Positions 60,101 to 64,000 of a stretch of 64,000 nucleotides of DNA are shown here, in pieces. Numbering within the stretch: position 1 is the stretch's first letter; each line of letters opens with the position of its first letter. The stretch is from Nautilus pompilius. Lineage: Eukaryota; Mollusca; Cephalopoda; Nautilida; Nautilidae. The translations under genes and the position numbers were made by a program. The notes beneath the pieces were generated by a model. That model was not told where the DNA came from. It worked only from the letters and a program-made list of their open reading frames with translations, and searched no databases. The stretch covers positions 372,001-436,000 of the forward strand of contig JACATO010000999.1 of NCBI GenBank assembly GCA_018389105.1, in the 5' to 3' direction.

Positions 60101-60606
60101 CAACAGACGGGGCCAAGAGACAGGTCCTTGGTTCGTGCTCACCGACGCTCAGCCTGATTCACTGCCCCCAATCCCTGTTACTTTGGGTGGGGAGAAGGCG
60201 CCCACCTCAAAAATTGATTTCTCATTATCTGATGGAGGAGGATCCTCAGCTGCGCGATCTCGTCTCGTGACAGCGGAGAGCGCACTTTTTTAACCAAATC
60301 AATTCACGTCGTCACGCTATTCAATCTCCCTTTGTTCTCCAATATCTCCGAGAAAAGGAATCGATGTTCTAACGTATATTAAAAAAGGATTTGTTAATGC
60401 TCATATGAAGCAGTATTTGTGCAATTGCGTCATTGAAATAGCCCCTTTCACAGCTTTTAAGTGGCTGAAACCCCGCGATGGTTCCCTCCTCTCGTGTGTT
60501 GTCGTTGGAGAAACAAGAAGAATTTTTTTATGCGCGTGCGTCTGTGAGTTCATGGAGAAAGGATGAGGAATTGGTAAAATCATACCCCGTGCTTACGCGT
60601 TCTGAA

Positions 60607-60608
<2 letters not shown>
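57166..60608. other. No recognisable gene; AT-rich then mixed
   Basis: An open, non-repetitive 60-codon reading at about 57341-57522 (plus) follows a plausible splice acceptor; see the findings. Frames near 58462-58774 and 59134-59346 match nothing. Microsatellites: ATT near 58017-58040, TA near 58799-58817. A B-box-like GGGTTCGATCCGG near 60087 has no clear A box. Confidence 0.5.
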
Positions 60609-60670
<62 letters not shown>

Positions 60671-60677
60671 TCTCTCT
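60609..60677. repeat. (CT)n microsatellite
   Basis: Nearly uninterrupted CT repeat of about 70 bases. The Ser/Leu reading across it is an artefact. Confidence 0.96.
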
Positions 60678-63600
60678 AAAGTAAATAATTAATAGACCTA
60701 AAATAACTGAAATAAAAGAACAAAGACCATAATGTAAGTTACCGTCCTGATTTAATGCCCCTCTCTTGTCAACTATCCTTGGAAGGCCTCTAGAATCAAC
60801 CCTTGGTCGTATTTTGTTCCCTTGTCACAATCAGCAGAGCTGTTTACTATGAGAACATACACGTAATTGTTTCATCATTTCAAAGTATTTCAAATGGTGC
60901 TGAAAACAGAAAAACACGAATAGGAAACGTACGTGAAAAGAAAGAAAGTTATTTGTAGGTTGCAGACCGGGTGGGTTTCTTCCGAATTCTCCGATAGTTT
61001 CTCACATAAAAAGACGGAAGATTTCTGGGATAAGCGCGAGGCTAGCCGAGTTTCTGTTGGATGCCTTGTGTGCCGACCTCGGTATGCAGACTTGAAGATA
61101 AAGAAACTTTATACTGAAGTTCTTTTTTTATGAAAAAGAAATTGTTTGACAAATTTTGGCTTTATTTTCTTTGTAAAAAAAGTCAATTATTAATGGAGCG
61201 ACATAATGCTTTTGCAGTCTTCTGTATATTTTGGTTGATATCTTATTGCTCTACGACCTTTTAAAACTCCCCTCACTGATTTGGAAGAGAGGTCGTTGAT
61301 GATGTAGATAATTACATCATTTAAAACAAATGCCTTTTACCAACTTTATAACTTTTTCAGAATCATTGTTTGCTATTGAACTTCAAAAGGATAAGGCAAG
61401 AGTGGGTTGGGGGTGATCATCAATGTGCCAAGGGGCCTCTTTTCAAAATTAAAAGTTGGCTTTATGAAAGACTGACTTACAAAAAAAAAACTTGCGTGGG
61501 TAATTAATAGGGAAACCCAAGCGAAACCAAGCTGTTCGGCGCCAGTGACCAGCAGCAATGAAAGTTCGGTAAACATTCTTGGACTTCCGAGTCCCAACGT
61601 TGTAAGCGATCGATCGGGTTGCTAATGTAATCAGGGCTCCACCCGATCGGTGTCACGATATGCATTTCGTCCGTTCTTCGTGACGCGGTCATTATTGGAA
61701 TCTAAAGTTCTATTGCTCAGACATTGTTACAACAACCTGCGGTAGAAATTGGCAAGACAGAACAACTGATAAGGATGCGGGAAATCTGTTCGGCGTCTTC
61801 AGAAGCTCAGCTCTGGGTGTCGACAACTTGATTACCTGAGATATATGCTTTTATTTCTTCACGAAAAGAACGGTGACACGACTTAGGCATGGAATTATCA
61901 TTAAAAGCATTTCTGCTTTAAGATTGTGATATTTTAATATTCCTTACCAGCAGTATTAAACCATAGAATATAAATGCTAATTAACCCTAACCCTGTCAAA
62001 AAGATAAGGCCTGCAGAGTTCCTCACTTCCATCATAATTACATTATCTAATTATGCATCTGAACAACGCCACGTAACCACAGTATTGTCTTGATTCTCCA
62101 ATTTGCCGTTTTAAAAATCTGCCTTATTTTACTAAAACAACCTTCTGGTGGAGATCAAAGATCGTGCGCCGATTCAAACCTCTTTATTAACTCGTGTTTG
62201 GCAATTTGGTTTTGTCTGCCAAACACAAGGTGAATTAGGTTTGCAGTGTCAGTTAGCAAAGTTGTTCCATTCGGTTTAGTTACTTTTGTTTGACTGACTG
62301 ATGGGACTAAAGAATATCAGTCAAAGCAGAATAACACGTTAAAATAAACAAGGGTAGAAATGCAAGACAAACAAATCAATGTTCAGGACCTGTAATCTAA
62401 TTATTTTGTGTATTTTTTTAAGTTTTACAACAACTTGTTAACTGTTAGTTTTCTGCTAACCTTTGTCAAGGGCTGATTCTACGACGTCATAATGATGCTG
62501 TCACTTGAATCATGGTACTCAAGGATCTGTTGATATTTTTATATTAATGCTGTTGTTCTGATGCAATATTACATCAAAAGTTGTTGTGATATTTTGTCAC
62601 CGTTTGTTGCACTGATGTTTCTCTGTGATGGCTGGTAAATGCGTGTGAGCTATTTTTAAAACCCAGACTGGCATTAACGGCTTTCCCACCAATGAAGCAT
62701 TTTCCGCCTCGCTCTCATTCAAGGCAAAAGATAATTCAGCCAATCGCTGGTTTCGTTCTATTTTCACAGCGAGTACAAACCCGCATTTGCTTCTAAGTTT
62801 ATCCGTTCATTTAGTAAAACGTTACCTTTATAAGATTTAAAGTTTTCTTAATTAACCTGACGGCGCAGACGGAGACGTTGGGCAGAGGAGCGAAACAGCT
62901 TTGTCTCTGTGTTATCTTTTGTCGGTTGCTGCTGCCACATACCAAGAGTTTTTCCCGCGAATTTCTTTACAAGCAAAAGTCCATCAATTTAGTCGCCATT
63001 CGTTCACGATCATTCTGCCGCGCAATTTGCCACATTCGTTCACAAAGGCCATTGAAAAACGTACCGGTCATTGGAGCCATCTTTAGAATACAGCAGCTCA
63101 GCAGACAGCAGACGATGATTATTACCGGAGCCAACAAAACATTATAAATTATTTTGGGGAAAATTCCCCAGAGATTAAAATGAACGTCGATAGCGATTCT
63201 TCGAGAGGTCAAAGGGTGAACTCAGAAGCTGCCTGCAATTAAAGCTATCGTAGGAATCTGGTAATTACGACAATCGCAAAGCGGACATGTGGCGAAGTCA
63301 AGCAATTTGCGAACTACCTCGTGACAAAAACAAAAACAAAGAGAAGTCTTCCAACTCTGATAATAAAAGGCAATATTCGTTCTGCATTTCAGAAATGGCG
63401 TCAAGTTATGGCTTAGGTTTAGCTTGCTGAACAGGCTGGACATCAAAAGAATAATAACGCGACATTTTCACGATCTTTAATAACCGTTTTTCAACTATCA
63501 GTTAGTAGTCGCCAAATCCGCGGTTTAAAGACTCACTCGCCCGAAAACAAAGAATAAATCGGTCAGATTCACGTGGTTTCTCCTGTAGGCAAGAAGACAG

Positions 63601-64000
63601 CCAGCCTCAAGTACCCTGACTTATACAGCACTGGCAAGGTGCGAGAATATTTACTGGTGCGGTTTTGAAACTGGTCTACAAATTCTTCTTTGAAATCCCG
63701 CTCGTTTAGAATTCTCCTCGTGGAACCAGGGTTCTAAATTTTAAAAGTCTTCGTCGATTTATATTCCAGCTTTCATTTTGTAGTAAACAAATAGAAACAT
63801 TCGGTGAATCTCGGACAAAGCTCCTCTCCTGGCGTGAGTGATTAGACGATATGATGTCGACGTTTTCGCAGACTTCGCCTTCCGGATGCTATGACGACCA
63901 TTATCAACAAGTCGAAATCTAAGCCTCATGGAACCCACAGACTCCACGTCAGGATTACTCAGCTGAACGAACTTTCTTTATACGAGCATCTTAGAGCCTT
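60678..64000. other. No recognisable gene
   Basis: Short frames only (for example 89 codons at 62878-63147 plus, overlapped antisense by 81 codons), none with a recognised domain. A small TTAACCCTAACCC telomere-like scrap is at about 61980-61993. No RNA genes seen. Confidence 0.5.

Overview
The window looks like non-coding, transposon-littered DNA from an invertebrate animal nucleus. No operons, bacterial gene spacing or ribosome-binding sites are visible. No open frame exceeds about 150 codons, and none reads as an intact functional gene. What can be recognised is decayed mobile DNA (hAT, Tc1/mariner-like, a non-LTR retrotransposon, two unnamed multicopy invertebrate protein families, tRNA-derived SINE-like pieces), abundant microsatellites, a higher-order minisatellite and an internal TTAGGG-type telomeric tract. 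Repeat style and protein families suggest a mollusc, possibly a cephalopod; that is inference, since no single sequence here proves the taxon.

Layout: 0-1.3 kb holds a broken minus-strand copy of a multicopy invertebrate protein. 1.3-7.6 kb is mostly blank apart from small repeats. 7.6-8.5 kb is a 55-bp minisatellite with a four-unit superstructure, followed by a small Tc1-like scrap. 10.9-21.3 kb is relatively CpG-rich, with two arrays of a GA-rich repeat carrying TGACGTCA, and the telomeric tract at 20.3 kb. 21.9-22.8 kb is the 5' part of a dead non-LTR element. 26.3-27.4 kb is a small element with about 125-bp terminal inverted repeats around a decayed protein of unknown function. 27.4-51.8 kb is largely unannotatable, with microsatellites, SINE-like heads and short palindromes. 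51.8-52.5 kb is a dead Tc1/mariner transposase. 54.5-57.1 kb is the best-defined feature: a hAT element with matching terminal repeats and an 8-bp target duplication, apparently inserted in a SINE, with a frameshifted transposase lacking its C-terminal dimerisation region. 57.1-64 kb is blank apart from simple repeats.

The genes do not form a pathway; the window is a transposon graveyard. The most notable patterns are the four-unit periodicity of the minisatellite, the inverted-repeat element carrying an orphan protein family, the dispersed GA/TGACGTCA repeat family, and an apparent excess of CpG-containing promoter-type motifs (YY1, ETS, NRF1, CREB, E-box) spread through DNA with no recognisable genes. 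All matches were made by eye and from memory of families; no searches were run.
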